Below, in pieces: positions 33,555-43,700 of a DNA stretch of 64,000 nucleotides; the stretch's first letter is position 1, and each line of letters starts with the position of its first letter. Below the pieces are notes generated by a model that was given only the letters and a program-made list of their open reading frames with translations, was not told the DNA's origin and ran no database searches. The position numbers and the translations under genes are program-made. The DNA comes from Halomonas sp. (lineage in GTDB: Bacteria > Pseudomonadota > Gammaproteobacteria > Pseudomonadales > Halomonadaceae). Location of the stretch: positions 62,001-126,000 of the forward strand of contig NZ_JAFWFN010000035.1 of NCBI RefSeq assembly GCF_017515565.1, written 5' to 3'.

Positions 33555-34175
33555 TTGAGCCTGTGCCTACAAGCCCGACAACTGGCCTGTGAACGCGATG
33601 ATCGCTGGCTATTTGAAGGGCTCGATCTTGATATCCAACGTGGTGAGATCGTACGCATTGAAGGCCCTAACGGCAGCGGTAAAACAACGCTGTTGAAGAT
33701 TCTCTCGGGCCAACTGAGCGATTATCATGGCGAGCTTTACTGGAATGGCGCATTAATGCGTGAAACCCGTGAACATTTTCTCGCCAATTTGCTCTATCTA
33801 GGACACGCCCCGGGGGTTAAATCGGGTCTGACCCCCCTAGAAAACCTTGCTTGGTATCAGGCGCTTAGTGGTGATCAAGGCTCTGAAGAGCAGCGTGAAG
33901 AGGCCTTGGCTAAGGTGGGGTTGAGAGGCTTTGAAGACGTGCCGGCAGGGCAGCTTTCTGCGGGCCAGCAGCGGCGAATTGCGCTGGCAAGGTTAACGCT
34001 TACCCCTAGAGCTCTCTGGGTGCTGGATGAGCCCTTTACGGCGATCGATCGTGACGGTGTGGCAGCGCTTGAGACGCAATTAGTTGCACACGCCAAAGCA
34101 GGAGGGTGTGTACTGGTTACCACGCATCACGAGTTAACCGCTTCACCCGTACTCCGAAGAGTACAGTTGGGGTAA
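33555..34175 (+). CDS. ccmA: Cytochrome c maturation ABC ATPase CcmA
   Basis: This 206-residue ATPase works with CcmB, CcmC and CcmD to release holo-CcmE from its heme-loading complex. Walker A is GPNGSGKTTL, the signature is QLSAGQQRRIALARL, and Walker B is LWVLDEPFTAID. The frame is open back to 33504, but the family N-terminus begins at the TTG at 33555 (LSLCLQARQLACERDDRWLFEGL), with a GGAGAG ribosome binding site five bases before it. It is the first gene of a nine-gene ccm operon. Confidence 0.95.
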   Translation: MSLCLQARQLACERDDRWLFEGLDLDIQRGEIVRIEGPNGSGKTTLLKILSGQLSDYHGELYWNGALMRETREHFLANLLYLGHAPGVKSGLTPLENLAWYQALSGDQGSEEQREEALAKVGLRGFEDVPAGQLSAGQQRRIALARLTLTPRALWVLDEPFTAIDRDGVAALETQLVAHAKAGGCVLVTTHHELTASPVLRRVQLG

Positions 34176-34187
34176 AAGGAGATAGCG

Positions 34188-34922
34188 TTGTCCAGTACAA
34201 ATGCCACCGTCAGTGCCCCGGTAATGCCTATGCATGACCCTAAAGGGGGGCTCATTGTTGCGCTTAACGCCACACTCAGGCGTGATTTAACGCTGATGCT
34301 TAGACGGCGAGGGGAGGTGCTTAACCCGCTAGTTTTTTTTGCCTTGGTGATTACCCTTTTCCCCATTGGTATTTCACCAGACCCCCAGTTGTTAGCGGTC
34401 ATCGCGCCTGGGCTATTGTGGGTAGCCGCACTGTTAGCAGCGCTACTCTCCTTAGATAGCTTATTTCGCAGTGACTATGAAGATGGCAGCCTGGAGCAAC
34501 TGCTTTTAGCGCCGCAACCTCTGGCAGCGTTAGGGCTAGCAAAAGTGGCTGTACACTGGCTGCTTACCGGCCTGCCACTCGCACTAATGGCGCCAGTGTT
34601 GGGTATTATGTTGGCGCTCCCTGCTGGTAGCTATTTAGTTTTAGCACTTTCACTGGCGCTTGGTACGGCTAGCTTGAGTTTAATTGGTGCGATTGGCGCC
34701 GCGCTAACGGTAGGTTTGGCACGGGGAGGGGTACTGCTGTCACTGCTGGTGCTGCCGCTTTATATTCCAATACTTATTTTTGGTGCAGGCGCCGTACAGG
34801 CTGCGATTATGGGCGATGGGGTAACGGCGCACTTGGCCATTTTGGGAGCGTTACTGGCGATGGCTTTAATGCTTTCACCCTGGGCTATTGCTGCATCGCT
34901 ACGCATCAGTATCAACGGCTAA
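34188..34922 (+). CDS. ccmB: Heme exporter protein CcmB
   Basis: This 244-residue integral membrane partner of CcmA has about six hydrophobic segments and the family motifs LRRDLTLMLRRRGEVLNPLVFFALV, PGLLWVAALLAALLSLD and DGSLEQLLLAPQPL. I accept the TTG at 34188, which has a good AAGGAG ribosome binding site. This gives about 20 residues before the conserved start of the domain. The ATG at 34227 (MPMHDPKGG) is an alternative. Confidence 0.94.
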   Translation: MSSTNATVSAPVMPMHDPKGGLIVALNATLRRDLTLMLRRRGEVLNPLVFFALVITLFPIGISPDPQLLAVIAPGLLWVAALLAALLSLDSLFRSDYEDGSLEQLLLAPQPLAALGLAKVAVHWLLTGLPLALMAPVLGIMLALPAGSYLVLALSLALGTASLSLIGAIGAALTVGLARGGVLLSLLVLPLYIPILIFGAGAVQAAIMGDGVTAHLAILGALLAMALMLSPWAIAASLRISING

Positions 34923-34936
34923 AGGACGGAAATTCC

Positions 34937-35677
34937 ATGTGGGCCTTTATTAATAAACTGAGATCACCCAAGTGGTTTTACGCAATTAGCGCTAAGCTGC
35001 AGCCTTGGTTTTGGGCGCTAGCAGCGCTGCTGTTGATAACCGGCACGGTATGGGGACTTGCTTTTGCTCCTGCGGACTACCAGCAGGGTAATAGCTTCCG
35101 GATTATTTATGTCCATGTGCCAGCCGCATTTTTGGCCCAGTCGATTTTTGTTTCCATGGCCATCACTGGGGTAGTGTTTATGGTGTGGAAGATCAAGATC
35201 GCCGATATGGCCGCAACCGTTATGGCCCCCCTGGGTGCTGCAATGACGTTTATAGCGCTGTTTTCGGGGGCTGTATGGGGGGTGCCCACCTGGGGCACGT
35301 GGTGGATGTGGGATGCCCGCCTTACCTCCATGCTGATTTTGCTGTTTCTGTACTTAGGCGTCATTGCCCTGCGGGGAGCGTTTAGTAGCCGAGACAGCGG
35401 CTCACGCGCCGCCTCAGTATTGGCGATGGTAGGCGTCATCAATATCCCAATTATTAAGTATTCGGTTGATTGGTGGTACACGCTACACCAGCCCGCCACC
35501 TTTACCATTACCGGCCGAGCGGCGATGCCTTTGGAAATGTGGGCACCGCTGTTGATTATGGTGCTGGGGTTTTACAGCTTTTTTATTGGCTTAACGCTGA
35601 TGCGCACGCGCAGCGAAATCTTACGCCGTGAGGCCAGTAAGCGCTGGGTGCGTGACCTTATAGAGGAGTCGCGTTAA
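34937..35677 (+). CDS. ccmC: Heme transporter CcmC
   Basis: This 246-residue membrane protein of the heme-handling family loads heme onto CcmE. Six hydrophobic segments are visible, together with the tryptophan-rich periplasmic WWD motif VWGVPTWGTWWMWDARLTS. Conserved heme-ligand histidines are in YVHVPAA and WWYTLHQPA. Its stop shares a base with the ccmD start (TAATG). Confidence 0.96.
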   Translation: MWAFINKLRSPKWFYAISAKLQPWFWALAALLLITGTVWGLAFAPADYQQGNSFRIIYVHVPAAFLAQSIFVSMAITGVVFMVWKIKIADMAATVMAPLGAAMTFIALFSGAVWGVPTWGTWWMWDARLTSMLILLFLYLGVIALRGAFSSRDSGSRAASVLAMVGVINIPIIKYSVDWWYTLHQPATFTITGRAAMPLEMWAPLLIMVLGFYSFFIGLTLMRTRSEILRREASKRWVRDLIEESR

Positions 35678-35922
35678 TGGCTTTCTCATCGATTAATGAA
35701 TTTCTCGCAATGGGCGGTCATGGGCCTTATGTATGGGCCGCCTGGGGCGTTACTGCGCTGTTGTTTTTAGTCATTTTGTGGCATGCGCGGCTGGAGCGTC
35801 GCCAGTTGCTTAGCGGCTTAAAGCGTCGTGCTCGCCGTGAAAATCAGGCTAACAGCTACCCACAAAAATCAGCGCAGGCACCGGTTAAACCTGTTCAAGG
35901 GGACGTTCATCATGACGCCTAA
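35677..35922 (+). CDS. ccmD: Heme exporter protein CcmD
   Basis: This small 81-residue protein has a single membrane helix (about 18-38) preceded by the family motif [16 protein letters not shown] and followed by a basic segment. It stabilises the CcmABC-CcmE complex. The start overlaps ccmC by one base, and the end overlaps ccmE by 11 bases. Confidence 0.92.
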   Translation: MAFSSINEFLAMGGHGPYVWAAWGVTALLFLVILWHARLERRQLLSGLKRRARRENQANSYPQKSAQAPVKPVQGDVHHDA

Positions 35923-36421
35923 ACGTAAGCAAAAGCTGTTTGTTATTTTAGGGTTAGTCTCGTTAACGGCGATTGCCGTTGGGCTGACCCTTTACGCGCT
36001 GCGTGCCAACATCAATTTGTTTTTCAGCCCGGTACAAATTGCCCAAGGCAATGCACCCATCGAGCGCCAAATCCGTGCGGGTGGCATGGTGAAAGAGGGC
36101 TCTGTTTCTCGCGATCGAGAAAGCTTGAATGTTGAGTTTACGGTGACTGACTACGTAGATGATCTCGACGTTTATTACAGCGGAATTTTGCCAGATCTGT
36201 TCCGCGAGGGGCAGGGAGTGGTAGTCGTTGGGGAGCTTCAAGCCGATGGGCGTTTCCGGGCTGACCAAGTGCTGGCGCGCCACGATGAAAACTATATGCC
36301 GCCAGAAGTTGCCCAAGCGCTGAAAGAGGCAGGCTACTCACCGGCCGACTTCCAAGCGAAGGCGGCTAAAGTCGGCGAGCGGTTGGAGCAAGAAGGCGTT
36401 CCACACGCTAGCGAATACTAA
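35912..36421 (+). CDS. ccmE: Periplasmic heme chaperone CcmE
   Basis: This 169-residue protein binds heme covalently and passes it to CcmF/CcmH. It has a basic N-terminus, one membrane anchor (about 8-28) and an OB-fold domain with [14 protein letters not shown] and VEFTVTDY. The heme-attachment motif is [14 protein letters not shown], with the covalent histidine followed four residues later by the axial tyrosine. The frame is open from 35828, but the ATG at 35912 gives the family N-terminus ([10 protein letters not shown]). Confidence 0.96.
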   Translation: MTPKRKQKLFVILGLVSLTAIAVGLTLYALRANINLFFSPVQIAQGNAPIERQIRAGGMVKEGSVSRDRESLNVEFTVTDYVDDLDVYYSGILPDLFREGQGVVVVGELQADGRFRADQVLARHDENYMPPEVAQALKEAGYSPADFQAKAAKVGERLEQEGVPHASEY

Positions 36422-36484
36422 CAACGCTCAGGCTGCCCTGCTGCGCAGCATGCTGTTTTGCCCAGTGCTATCCTCGGAGCGCTC

Positions 36485-38491
36485 ATGTTCATAAAAATGA
36501 TTCCTGAAATTGGCCATTTTGCCCTGGTTATCGCCCTGCTAATGGCGATAGTTCAGGCGATTATGCCGCTTGCAGGGGCGGCAACCCGCCGCCCACTGTG
36601 GATGGCTTATGGTCGTCCTATGGCCGCCGGCCAGTTTTTCTTTGTCGCGATTGCTTACATCTGTCTTACGACAAGCTACATGCTGGATGATTTCAGCGTT
36701 GCTAACGTTGCCAACAACTCTAACTCGCTACTGCCCTGGTACTACAAGTTTAGTGCCGTATGGGGCAACCATGAAGGTTCGGTACTGCTATGGAGCCTGA
36801 TGCTGGCGGGCTGGGGTTATGCGGCATCGGTGTTCTCAGGTGACTTGCCACGGGACATGGTGGCACGGGTCCAAGGCATCATGGGAATGGTGTGCGTTGG
36901 CTTCCTGCTGTTTATCTTAATGACCTCCAACCCCTTTGAGCGCCTGCTGCCTAACATGCCGCAGGATGGTGCGGATCTAAACCCGCTGCTTCAAGATTTT
37001 GGTCTCATTGTGCATCCGCCGATGCTGTATATGGGCTATGTAGGCTTTTCCGTTGTTTTCGCGTTCGCTATTGCAGCGCTTTTAGGTGGCCGTCTAGATG
37101 CCGCTTGGACACGCTGGGCGCGCCCTTGGACCAACTTGGCCTGGGCGTTTCTTACCGTGGGGATTGCGCTAGGCAGCTGGTGGGCCTACTACGAGCTTGG
37201 CTGGGGCGGCTGGTGGTTCTGGGATCCGGTCGAAAACGCCTCGCTGCTACCTTGGCTCACGGGTACGGCATTAATGCACTCGTTGGCGGTGACCGAAAAA
37301 CGCGGTTCGTTTAAAAGCTGGTCGGTATTGCTTGCGATCTCCACGTTCTCACTCTCATTGCTGGGTACTTTCTTGGTGCGCTCCGGTGTACTGACCTCGG
37401 TGCACGCCTTTGCCAACGACCCTTCCCGCGGCTTCTTTATTTTGATGCTGCTCACCATCACGGTCACGCTTTCATTGTTGGTGTTTGCACTGCGTGCGCC
37501 ACGGGTTAGCCATAAGGTTGGCTTTAACTGGCTTTCACGGGACTCACTGCTGCTGATCAACAATATTCTGCTGGTCATCATGACGGTGACTGTGTTGTTG
37601 GGAACAGTCTACCCGCTGATTCTCGACTCGATGGGACTGGGTAAAATCAGCGTAGGGCCTCCTTACTTTAACGCGTTATTTGTACCTCTTACGGTCATCA
37701 TGTGCGTCTTTATGGGCCTAGGCCCCGTGGCCCGCTGGAAGAGCATGCCTGCGGGGGAGCTGGTGCGTAAGCTATGGCTGGCAGGGGCTGCATCTTTGGT
37801 ATTAGGCGCTGCAATGCCGCTGCTGTACGGCGGTGAATGGAACCTATGGGTGTCGTTAGGGATTATTTCAGCCCTGTGGATCGTGTTGCCCATCGTGCGC
37901 GATCTATTTGATAAAACGCGTCACGCCAGCTCGTTTTTGGCTGGCCTGCGCAAGCTCTCGCTGGCCTATTGGGGCATAGTGCTGGGCCACGTGGGTATTG
38001 CGGTGACGATTGTTGGGGTGGCGATTGTTTCTAATTACAACATCGAGCGTAACGTGCGTATGTCGCCGGGCACCACGGTGGAAGTCGCGGGCTACCAGTT
38101 CACCATGACCGAGCTTACCAATCGCCGTGGGCCAAACTTCTTGGCAGACACGTCGATTATCCATGTACAGCGTGGCGAAACAGGGCGTAGCTTCATCATG
38201 CGCCCGGAAAAACGTCTGTATTTGGCTACCGGTATGCCGATGACCCAAGTTGCCCTGCGTCCTGGTTTATTCCGCGACCTGTATGTAGCTATGGGTGAGG
38301 ATCTGGAAGACGGCAGCTACGCCATGCGTGTTCAATATAAGCCGTTTGTTCGCTGGCTGTGGCTGGGTGGGTTGCTGATGTCCTTCGGCGGCATACTTGC
38401 CGTGGTAGATAAGCGCTACCGTCGGGTAACTGCGCGTAAGTCTGCGCCTGCCGATGCTGCTCAAGCGTCGTCAAAGGAGGCTACGGTATGA
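36485..38491 (+). CDS. ccmF: Heme lyase CcmF
   Basis: This large integral membrane protein of about 668 residues attaches heme to apocytochrome c together with CcmH. More than ten hydrophobic segments are visible. The WWD motif is GSWWAYYELGWGGWWFWDPVENASLLPW, and the conserved histidines are in VWGNHEGSVLLW, LIVHPPMLYMGY and GTALMHSLAVTEKRG. I chose the ATG at 36485 (MFIKMIPEIGHFALVI), which has GGAG five bases before it, over the upstream one at 36458. It overlaps ccmG by four bases. Confidence 0.96.
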   Translation: MFIKMIPEIGHFALVIALLMAIVQAIMPLAGAATRRPLWMAYGRPMAAGQFFFVAIAYICLTTSYMLDDFSVANVANNSNSLLPWYYKFSAVWGNHEGSVLLWSLMLAGWGYAASVFSGDLPRDMVARVQGIMGMVCVGFLLFILMTSNPFERLLPNMPQDGADLNPLLQDFGLIVHPPMLYMGYVGFSVVFAFAIAALLGGRLDAAWTRWARPWTNLAWAFLTVGIALGSWWAYYELGWGGWWFWDPVENASLLPWLTGTALMHSLAVTEKRGSFKSWSVLLAISTFSLSLLGTFLVRSGVLTSVHAFANDPSRGFFILMLLTITVTLSLLVFALRAPRVSHKVGFNWLSRDSLLLINNILLVIMTVTVLLGTVYPLILDSMGLGKISVGPPYFNALFVPLTVIMCVFMGLGPVARWKSMPAGELVRKLWLAGAASLVLGAAMPLLYGGEWNLWVSLGIISALWIVLPIVRDLFDKTRHASSFLAGLRKLSLAYWGIVLGHVGIAVTIVGVAIVSNYNIERNVRMSPGTTVEVAGYQFTMTELTNRRGPNFLADTSIIHVQRGETGRSFIMRPEKRLYLATGMPMTQVALRPGLFRDLYVAMGEDLEDGSYAMRVQYKPFVRWLWLGGLLMSFGGILAVVDKRYRRVTARKSAPADAAQASSKEATV

Positions 38492-39014
38492 CCCGTCGCT
38501 TGCTACTGCTACTGCTGCCGGTTGGCTTTATCGGTATTGCGCTGTTTCTTTATCAGGGGTTGGGGATTAACCCCTCTGACCGGGATTCCGCGCTGATGGC
38601 GCGGGAATTCCCCGCCTTTGAAGCCAGCACTCTGCGCGATGCCAACCGCCGGGTCGACCAGTCGTTGCTCACCGGCGAGGTTACGCTTGTGAACATATGG
38701 GGTGAGTGGTGCCCCGCCTGTAAGCAAGAAATGCCTCAGCTGTTGGCATTGGCTGACCACAATATCCGTATGGTGGGTGTTAACTATCGCGATACCCGCG
38801 AAAAAGGGCTGGAATTTTTAAGCGAGTTTGGCGACCCCTTTGAGGTCAATATCTTTGACCCCGATGGTAGTCTGGGTTTTGACCTGGGTGTTTACGGCGC
38901 GCCAGAGACTTTTTGGTCGATGCCGACGGTGTTATTCGCTATCACCATAAAGGCTACGTATCGCCTGAAGATGTCCGCGAACGCATCCTGCCGGAGGTAG
39001 AAAAATGGCGTTAA
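38488..39014 (+). CDS. ccmG: Thiol-disulfide oxidoreductase CcmG/DsbE, frameshifted near its C-terminus
   Basis: CcmG is a membrane-anchored thioredoxin-like reductant of apocytochrome c thiols. An N-terminal anchor (about 4-22), the active site GEWCPACKQEMP and the cis-proline segment GVYGAPETF are present. After ETF the frame goes wrong. The T run at 38910-38914 has five T residues where six would keep frame, so the read frame ends at 39000 with about 28 unrelated residues. Reading with one extra T gives VDADGVIRYHHKGYVSPEDV and onward to a stop at 39012-39014, overlapping ccmH as expected. This may be a sequencing error, a real mutation, or be rescued by slippage. The coordinates given are those of the intact frame. 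Confidence 0.85.
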
Positions 39015-39475
39015 TTCGTACGCTTTCAGTTCTCTTGATGTTGCTCTTTACAGCCAGCGCAATTGCTGGCGGTATCGAAGTTAGAGAGTTTGATGATCCG
39101 GTAACGGAGAAGCGCTACCGCGACTTGACCGCCTCCATGCGCTGTCCGCTATGTGAAAATCAGGCTATCGATGACTCCGATGCGCCTATCTCAGGTGATA
39201 TGCGCGAACGGGTTTACCTACTGCTGCAGGATGGCCAGTCGGACATAGAAATTATTGATCATATGGTGCAGCGGTTTGGGGATTATATTCTTTACAACCC
39301 ACGCTTGGAAAACCGCACCTACCTGCTATGGGGACTGCCCATTGGGCTGATTTTTGTGGGGATGCTGGTGGTCGTGTTAATGGTGCGTGCCCGCCGTAAT
39401 GCTTCCGCAAAAGCCCTTAGCGCCGAAGAGCGCGCCCGCCTAGATGCGCTGATCAACCGCGAGAGGTCCTCATGA
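39005..39475 (+). CDS. ccmH: Cytochrome c maturation protein CcmH
   Basis: This 156-residue periplasmic oxidoreductase keeps the CXXCH cysteines of apocytochrome reduced and presents it to CcmF. It has a signal peptide or anchor (about 4-21), the redox motif MRCPLCENQAIDDS (Cys pair in RCPLC), the segment RVYLLLQDGQSDIEIIDHMVQRFGDYILYNP, and a second membrane helix near the C-terminus. It overlaps the restored frame of ccmG by ten bases and ccmI by four. Confidence 0.95.
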   Translation: MALIRTLSVLLMLLFTASAIAGGIEVREFDDPVTEKRYRDLTASMRCPLCENQAIDDSDAPISGDMRERVYLLLQDGQSDIEIIDHMVQRFGDYILYNPRLENRTYLLWGLPIGLIFVGMLVVVLMVRARRNASAKALSAEERARLDALINRERSS

Positions 39476-40719
39476 CACCGCTCTGGATAGCAATTGCATT
39501 ACTGTTACTGCCTACGCTATGGCTGTTAATAGCACCTATGCGTGGCGCCCGTACGCTGAGCGATCAGCTACACCACTTTGAAGCGAACGATACCTCTGCT
39601 GAACAAAATGTGGCGATATTTAGACGCCGCTTAGCTTCCCTGGAAGCCGCCCGCGAGCGCGGTGATATTGATGAGGCCCGCTTTGAAGAAGATCGGCTTG
39701 AGCTGGAGCGCAGCCTGCTGGACGATACGGTTGTTATTACTAAACGCCCGTTAAAAGCCGCGACTGCCGGTAAAGTTGCGGTCCCCATACTGATGGTGAC
39801 GGTTGTCGTTGCAAGCGTGTTTTGGTATCAACAGCACGGCGCTGAGGGCGATCTAACCCTGTATGCTATTCAGCAAGAGGTTAGAAACGACCCAGATGGC
39901 TCTTTAGCCATGTATTTAGAGCGCATGGAAGCCGAGGCCGCCCGTCAGCCCAATAATCCTAACGTGTGGAGCTTGCTCTTTCCGCTATACCGCGATTCGG
40001 GCCAGCCAGAACAAGCTGCCGCTGCCTTGGAGCGGTTAATAGAAATTGACGGACGCATTCCGCCGCTGCTTGCCCAGTTAGCCCAGCTGCGTTTCTTTAT
40101 GGCCGAGCGTGAGCTGGTTCCAGAGGTTCAAGACTTAGTGGATGAAACCCTGGCGCAAGATCCGCGCCAGCCCACCGTGCTGGGTATCCTGGGCATTTAT
40201 GCCTTTGATAACGGTGAATATGAAGCCGCTATTGATCACTGGCGCCGGGCTCTTGCTAATATTGAAGATCCCAATACAGCCTCTTCGCTGCGCGATGGTG
40301 TTCGTGTTGCCCAGCAGCGCTTAGGTATTGAGCCTGAAACAGCCAATGTAGAGGCCGCGCAAAGCCAGGGTATACGGGTAACCGTGTCGTTAGATGAGGC
40401 CTTAGTGGGCAGTGTCGATGACGATGCGGCGGTGTTTATTACCGCACGGGATCGAGAAGGTGAGCTGCCGCCGCTAGCGGTGGTCAGTGCCCAGGTCTCT
40501 GAGCTGCCGATCACCGTGGTATTAGACGACACCGCTGCTATGTCGCCCGACGCGCAGATTTCCCAAGTGCGCGACGCGCGTCTGATGGTGCGTGTTTCGC
40601 CTTCTGGCCAGGCAACGCCTCAGCCCGGGGATCTTTTTGGTGACTTGGAAAGCGTTAGCGTAGGCCCCATTAGCGAAGATGAAGCGGCGAATGTCGTTAT
40701 CAACCGCGTTTTTGAATAA
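39472..40719 (+). CDS. ccmI: Cytochrome c biogenesis protein CcmI
   Basis: This 415-residue protein brings apocytochromes to the heme ligation complex. Two membrane helices near residues 4-22 and 103-120 flank a cytoplasmic coiled segment. The periplasmic part has TPR-like helices (about 140-285) and a C-terminal beta domain with VRVSPSGQATPQPGDL. Its partner ccmH overlaps by four bases. It closes the ccm operon, 33 bases before smc. Confidence 0.92.
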   Translation: MTPLWIAIALLLLPTLWLLIAPMRGARTLSDQLHHFEANDTSAEQNVAIFRRRLASLEAARERGDIDEARFEEDRLELERSLLDDTVVITKRPLKAATAGKVAVPILMVTVVVASVFWYQQHGAEGDLTLYAIQQEVRNDPDGSLAMYLERMEAEAARQPNNPNVWSLLFPLYRDSGQPEQAAAALERLIEIDGRIPPLLAQLAQLRFFMAERELVPEVQDLVDETLAQDPRQPTVLGILGIYAFDNGEYEAAIDHWRRALANIEDPNTASSLRDGVRVAQQRLGIEPETANVEAAQSQGIRVTVSLDEALVGSVDDDAAVFITARDREGELPPLAVVSAQVSELPITVVLDDTAAMSPDAQISQVRDARLMVRVSPSGQATPQPGDLFGDLESVSVGPISEDEAANVVINRVFE

Positions 40720-40752
40720 CCGCCACGCAAGTAACTGCTAAGAAGGGTCGCA

Positions 40753-43700
40753 ATGCGCTTAACCTCTATTCGTCTGGTTGGGTTTAAGTCCTTTGTTGAC
40801 CCTGTCACCGTGCCCTTCGATGGCAACATGACGGCCATCGTTGGGCCAAACGGTTGCGGTAAATCCAATATCATTGATGCCGTGCGCTGGGTAATGGGGG
40901 AGTCCTCAGCAAAAACTCTGCGCGGTGAGTCAATGGCCGACGTCATCTTCAATGGCTCAACTGGGCGTAAGCCCATTGGACAAGCGTCCATTGAGCTAAA
41001 ATTCGATAACCGTGATGGCGGCATGGGTGGCGTGTATGCCCAGTATTCAGAGATTGCCGTTAAGCGCCTAGTAACCCGGGATGGTCAATCCAACTACTTC
41101 TTTAATGGTCAGAAGTGCCGCCGTCGGGATATTGCGGATCTTTTCATGGGTACCGGCCTTGGTCCGCGCTCCTACGCCATTATTGGTCAGGGAATGATTT
41201 CCCGGCTGATTGAAGCCCGCCCCGATGACCTGCGCGCTACGCTTGATGAAGCCGCGGGTATTTCCAAGTACAAAGAGCGCCGCCGGGAAACTGAAAACCG
41301 CATGCGCCGTACTCAGGAAAACCTAGAGCGCCTGGATGATATTCGTGAAGAGCTGGATAAACAGCTGGAACGCCTTAAGCGTCAGGCAGAAGCGGCAAAA
41401 CGCTATCAAGAACTAAAACAGCAGGAGTATCGGCTTAAGGGCGAGCTTGCTCTACTGCGCGGTCGCACGCTGCGTATTGAACAGTCCCATCAAGAAAGCC
41501 GCGTCCGCGAGCTGGAAATTGCCGTAGAAAAAGACGTGTTTGGCGTTCGCCAGTGCGAAACCCGCCTTGAGCAGGCCCGTGAGCAGCACGATGAGCTGGC
41601 CGAGGTGCTTGACCGCCACCAGCAGCAGTTTTACGAAACCACTACGCGCATCGCCCGCCTAGAACAAGATCAAGCTCACCGCCGCAGCCGCGATGCGCAG
41701 CTGGCAAGCGATATCACCACCGCCCAGCGCGATCTGGGCGAGCAGCGTCGGGTAAGCGAGGGCGACCAAGAGCGCCTAGCGACAATCAACGCTCGCTTCG
41801 ATGACCTGCTGCCTGAGCATGAAGCGCTTGAGGAGCAGTTGGAGATTCTTGAGCAGACCCTCGCAGATGCCTCCCCCGCGTTAGAAGCCGCCGAGCAGCA
41901 GTGGAGTGATGCCGAGAATCACTGGCGGGATGCCAGTCGTGAAGCTGACCGTAGCCAAGATCAGCTACGTAATTTAGAGCAACGCATTACCCGCCTACAA
42001 ACGGAAAGCCAGCGGCGTCGGCAGCAGCAAGGGGAGTTGGCCGATGTCACCGCGCTGCGTTCCGAACACGCCAAATGTCAGGAGCAGCGTGACGAGGCCG
42101 AGCAGCGCAGCGACGCATTTCAAGCTGAACGCGACCAGTGGCAGCAACGCTACAGCGATGCCAAAGCCGCCTACCAGCAGGCTGTTCAGGCCCGCGACCA
42201 ACAGCGCGCCGAGTTAACGCAGCGCCAAGGTGAGCTGGCTTCGCTAAGCGCGTTGATCGAAGCTGCGTTAGCTGACCACGACCCAATGCTAGCGGACGTC
42301 TTAGTGGCCCATGGCCTTACAGCTGCCCCGCGCTTGGGAGAAGCCATTAGCGTTACCCAGGGGTGGGAGCGGGTAATTTCCTGGCTGCTTGAGCCGTGGC
42401 TAAATGCCCGCTTGGTTGCCACTGAGCAATTAAAAACCTTACCTGAAGCGCTAGCAACTGACTGGTGTTTGATCGAACAAACGGCGTATTCACCGTCACT
42501 TCGCCACCGTCTAGATTCGCTGGTAACCGGTGCAGGTGCTCTCGGCGAGTGGCTGGCCCGTATTCACTATGCGGAAACCACTCAAGAAGCTGAGGCGCTG
42601 CTTGCGACCCTGGCGCCCGGGGAAAGTGTGGTGAGTCGTGATGGGGTCTGGCGTGGGCGTGGCTGGCTTCACCAGCAGGCCAATGGCGAAGGCGTGGATG
42701 CGCTTTTGGTCACTCGCCGCCGCTATGATGAGCTAGCCGCCTGTCGCGAGCAGGATGAAGAGGCGCTGGCACTGCTAGACGCACAGTGTGACGCCGCTAG
42801 TGACACTATAGAAGCGTTAGAGCATGCTCGGGAGCAGCAGGCCTCAGAAGAGCGCGCCCATGCGGCGACGCTGCAGCAGTTAGCGGTGCAAGAGCAGCGC
42901 CTTGCCCAGAGGCTGGAGCATCTAGAGGGCCGTGCCAGCGAGCTTAACGATGAATTGGCACAGCTGCAGGAGGATGAGGCGGAACTAACGCTCACGCTAG
43001 AAGAGCAGCGTGCCCGTTGGCACAGTGCCATGGAGCAGTTAGAAGCCGCTGCTAAGGCGCGTGAAACGAGTGTTCAGCAGCGTAGTCGCCAGCGCGAGCA
43101 GCGCGAGCAGCTCAACCAGCAGCATGTGCCCCTTAAAGCGCGCCAGCAGTCCCTAGCGCTTGAACGGGAAAGGCTAACCGCTGAGCGGGACAGCCTACGC
43201 GCCCAGCAAGCCCGCAGTAGCGATAGCGAAGAGCGTTTGGCGCTGCGTATTGCCGAGTTAGAAGAAGCACGGGAAATGTTGGTAGAGCCGGTTGAACTTG
43301 CCGCCGAAGAGCTCGAAGAGCTGCTTTATCAGCGCGAACAGCAAGAGCGTCGCTTAAACGAGACTCGCCAACAGGCCCAAGCCTTGGCTGAGCAACTGCG
43401 TAATGACGAGCTTGCCCGCCAGCAGCATGAGCGAAATTTAGAGCAGAGCCGTGAGCAACTGCAGCAGCGCCGCATGGACGTGCAAGCGCTGGTGCTAAAG
43501 GCCGCTACCCAGGATGAACAGTTAGCCGAGCTTGGCCACAACGCAGAAACCCTTGCCGAGCACTTGCCCAGTGACGCCAGCGAAACCGCATGGCAGGAGC
43601 GTTTAGAGAGCACGACGGATAAAATTCGTCGCCTGGGCGCCATCAATCTTGCAGCCATTGAAGAGTACGACCAACAGGCTGAGCGGCGTAACTACCTGGA

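Noticed and set aside
42723..43658. Long serine- and cysteine-rich minus-strand frames inside smc
   Set aside because: They mirror the coiled-coil codons of smc and have low-complexity composition, no ribosome binding site and no recognisable domain.
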